8,221 nt of DNA from Paludibacter sp. (GTDB taxonomy: Bacteria > Bacteroidota > Bacteroidia > Bacteroidales > Paludibacteraceae): NCBI GenBank assembly GCA_024709185.1, contig JANJXE010000068.1:1-8221 (forward strand), read 5' to 3'. The notes under the pieces were generated by a model. The model was not told the origin of the DNA. It ran no database searches and saw only the letters and a list, made by a program, of their open reading frames with translations. Positions 6,425 to 8,221 of this stretch are shown here, one piece after another (positions within the stretch are counted from its first letter, which is position 1; the number at the start of each line of letters is the position of its first letter). The position numbers were made by a program, and so were the translations under genes.

Positions 6425-7594
6425 TCAAACTGCTAACCGGTAGATATTTTCCATATCCTGAGCATTCAGCTTCACAAAACTTCCCATGGTACCCTTTCCG
6501 ATTCCAGTTTGTTGAATCAAAGCCGGAATGTCTTCTTCGCGGGCGCCAATTTCGGAAAAACGTACCGGCATGCCAATGGAACGCAGGAAGTTTTCGTAGC
6601 GAAGAATACCTTCTTTCGCGGTTACTTCGGGATTCTGAAAGTCCATTTCGCAACCCCATACGCGAACGGCAAACTGAGCAAAACGCATCACATCATGGTG
6701 CATCACATACTTCATCCAGGCAGGGAACATTACTGCTAAACCTGCACCATGCGCCACATCGTACAGCGCCGATAACTCGTGTTCGAGTCCGTGCGTACTC
6801 CAGTCCTGCTCGCGACCCACCCCACAACTATCGTTGTGTGCCACCATGCCTGCCCACATCAGGTTAGCCCGCGATTCGTAATCATTGGCATCGGCAAGTG
6901 CTTTGGGTGTTTCTTTAATAACGGTGAGCAAAATGCCTTCGCACAGGCGATCGGTAATTTCAACATCTTTTGTGTTGGTGAAGTAGCGCTCCATTACATG
7001 TGCCATCATATCCACCGCTCCGCAGGCTGTTTGATAATTGGGCAAACTCATGGTGAGCTCCGGATTTAATATCGAAAATACCGGACGAATGAGTTCCGAA
7101 AGGCTTCCTCGTTTGTAATTGCCGTTTTCGTGGGTGATCACCGAGCTTGCGGAACCTTCGCTGCCCGCAGCCGAGATGGTTAGGATGGTAGCTACCGGAA
7201 TAGCTTTTTTGCAACTGGCTTTTCCACTGAAAAAATCCCAGAAATCGCCATCGTAGGGAACACCCATTGCAATGGCCTTAGCCGAATCGATGGCGCTGCC
7301 ACCTCCCACGGCTACTATAAAGTCGATTTTTTCGTTGCGGCAGATTTCAATGCCTTCGTATACCAAACCACTACGCGGATTGGGTACAACGCCTCCGAGT
7401 TCGGTATAAAAGATTCCCTGTTTGTCGAGCGAGGCTTTCACGCGGTCGAGTAAGCCACTTTTTACCACCGATCCGGTGCCATAATGCAATAGTACACGGG
7501 TTCCGTTAAAACGCTTTACCATGGGTCCGGTTTCACTTTCTTTTCCTTTGCCGAACACAAAATAAGTTGGGCTGTAAAAATGGAAATTTTTCAT
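6425..7594 (-). CDS. Iron-containing alcohol dehydrogenase (YqhD/BDH group)
   Basis: A 389-residue group III alcohol dehydrogenase, most like NAD(P)H-dependent butanol dehydrogenases and YqhD, which reduce aldehydes to alcohols in the cytoplasm. The N-terminal Rossmann-like domain has YGTGSVVKSG (38-47) and the coenzyme loop VGGGSAID (96-103). The helical domain carries the metal site: Asp195 and His199 in GAVDMMAHVME, His268 in STHGLEHELSALYD, and His282 in VAHGAGLAVM. These numbers nearly equal those of YqhD (Asp194, His198, His267, His281), which supports membership in that subgroup. The physiological substrate cannot be read from the sequence; fermentative aldehyde reduction or aldehyde detoxification are both plausible. 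It starts 12 bp after the hflX stop on the same strand, so the two may be co-transcribed. Its stop lies 76 bp before aroA. Family assignment is firm, the exact role is not. Confidence 0.93.
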   Translation of the reverse strand: MKNFHFYSPTYFVFGKGKESETGPMVKRFNGTRVLLHYGTGSVVKSGLLDRVKASLDKQGIFYTELGGVVPNPRSGLVYEGIEICRNEKIDFIVAVGGGSAIDSAKAIAMGVPYDGDFWDFFSGKASCKKAIPVATILTISAAGSEGSASSVITHENGNYKRGSLSELIRPVFSILNPELTMSLPNYQTACGAVDMMAHVMERYFTNTKDVEITDRLCEGILLTVIKETPKALADANDYESRANLMWAGMVAHNDSCGVGREQDWSTHGLEHELSALYDVAHGAGLAVMFPAWMKYVMHHDVMRFAQFAVRVWGCEMDFQNPEVTAKEGILRYENFLRSIGMPVRFSEIGAREEDIPALIQQTGIGKGTMGSFVKLNAQDMENIYRLAV

Positions 7595-7606
7595 TGTTTT
7601 GCTGAA

Positions 7607-8221
7607 TTAAAGAGTTTCTTCGTCGTAACGCTGAAAAAGAAAATCGTTGTACGGATAGCGTTCAATATGAATCGCTTTTATCTTTTGGTACAAGAGCTCT
7701 TTCAGGTTTTCAATATTATGTTTTTGTTTTGCAGAGATAAAGATACAGTTCTCGTTGAGCTTCGAAATCCAGGTAGCTTTCAGTTCATCCAGACTGATAT
7801 TTTCGCGGGTGGAAGGTAGCAAATCGTCTTCTTCCTTGGGAGTGTAGGTGAACGCATCTGTTTTATTAAAAACGAGTACTGTAGGTTTTTCCCGTGGATC
7901 AATTTCCTGAAGTGTTTGCTGCACAATCTGAAGTTGTTCTTCAAAATTCGGGTGTGAAATATCCACAATATGCACCAGCAAATCGGCTTCGCGCACTTCG
8001 TCGAGGGTCGACTTAAACGATTCGATAAGGTTGTGCGGTAATTTTCGGATAAAGCCTACCGTGTCGGTTAGCAGGAAAGGCAGGTTGTCGATAATTACCT
8101 TGCGGACAGTAGTATCGAGTGTGGCAAAGAGTTTATTTTCGGCAAAGACTTCCGATTTGCTCAGCAGGTTCATCAGGGTTGATTTGCCCACATTTGTGTA
8201 ACCCACCAGTGCAACGCGAAC
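7607..8221 (-). CDS. hflX: GTPase HflX, C-terminal part (5' end outside window)
   Basis: This is the C-terminal 204 residues of HflX, a ribosome-associated GTPase of the Obg-HflX group linked to rescue of stalled or heat-damaged ribosomes in other bacteria. The visible part starts just before the P loop. The G1 motif GYTNVGKST lies at codons 8203-8177, followed by the FATLDTT switch region typical of HflX. Next come G3 in LLTDTVGFIRKLPHNLIESF, G4 as NKTD and G5 as SAK in CIFISAKQKHN. A short C-terminal tail ends in YDEETL. The N-terminal HflX domain, roughly half of the protein, lies beyond the right edge. The frame is open through 8221, so the GTG near 8206 is an internal codon, not a start. 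The dehydrogenase gene begins 12 bp after the stop codon. Confidence 0.95.
   Translation of the reverse strand, partial: VRVALVGYTNVGKSTLMNLLSKSEVFAENKLFATLDTTVRKVIIDNLPFLLTDTVGFIRKLPHNLIESFKSTLDEVREADLLVHIVDISHPNFEEQLQIVQQTLQEIDPREKPTVLVFNKTDAFTYTPKEEDDLLPSTRENISLDELKATWISKLNENCIFISAKQKHNIENLKELLYQKIKAIHIERYPYNDFLFQRYDEETL

Noticed and set aside
6064..6867. Long plus-strand reading frame of 267 codons across the aroA/dehydrogenase junction
   Set aside because: It lies antisense to two firmly identified genes and the gap between them, has no recognisable motif, and its composition (rich in Arg, His, Ser, Pro) is typical of an antisense shadow.
1..8221. Search for a novel accessory system, mobile element, CRISPR array or RNA gene
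   Set aside because: All coding space belongs to known conserved families, gaps are at most 88 bp, and no regular repeats, tRNA-like structures, transposase or integrase motifs were seen.

Overview
The window looks like ordinary chromosomal housekeeping DNA from a member of the Bacteroidota, most likely the order Bacteroidales. Three things point there: the style of the proteins (a long signal peptidase I of nearly 490 residues next to a WbqC-like protein, and an EPSP synthase with a GAAGTSMRF loop), the lack of clear Shine-Dalgarno sequences, and one good match to the Bacteroidetes-type promoter (TTTn, 19 bases, then TAnnTTTG). I cannot name the genus. No mobile element, CRISPR array, RNA gene, prophage or defence system was seen.

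Left part, plus strand (1-5079). Six genes run in one direction: the 3' end of aroB (shikimate pathway), a small CoA-binding Rossmann protein, dapB (lysine and diaminopimelate synthesis), lepB (signal peptidase I), a WbqC-family gene whose longest reading frame overlaps the end of lepB, and ilvE (branched-chain aminotransferase). Gaps are short: 44, 88 and 24 bp, then an overlap or short gap, then 32 bp. dapB-lepB-wbqC looks like one transcription unit. ilvE probably also has its own promoter inside the last codons of wbqC.

Convergence point (5080-5142). A long, almost perfect hairpin with an A tract on one side and a T tract on the other sits between ilvE and the oppositely oriented aroA, and should terminate transcription from both directions.

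Right part, minus strand (8221-5143). Reading right to left there is the C-terminal half of hflX (ribosome-associated GTPase, cut by the window end), an iron-containing alcohol dehydrogenase of the YqhD/BDH group 12 bp downstream, a 76 bp gap, and aroA (EPSP synthase).

Most of the metabolic genes serve amino-acid synthesis: aroB and aroA act early and late in the shikimate pathway, dapB leads to DAP and lysine, and ilvE makes Val, Leu and Ile. No gap exceeds 88 bp. I found no evidence for an undescribed system; the second-look items are modest ones on gene starts, promoter placement and protein variants.
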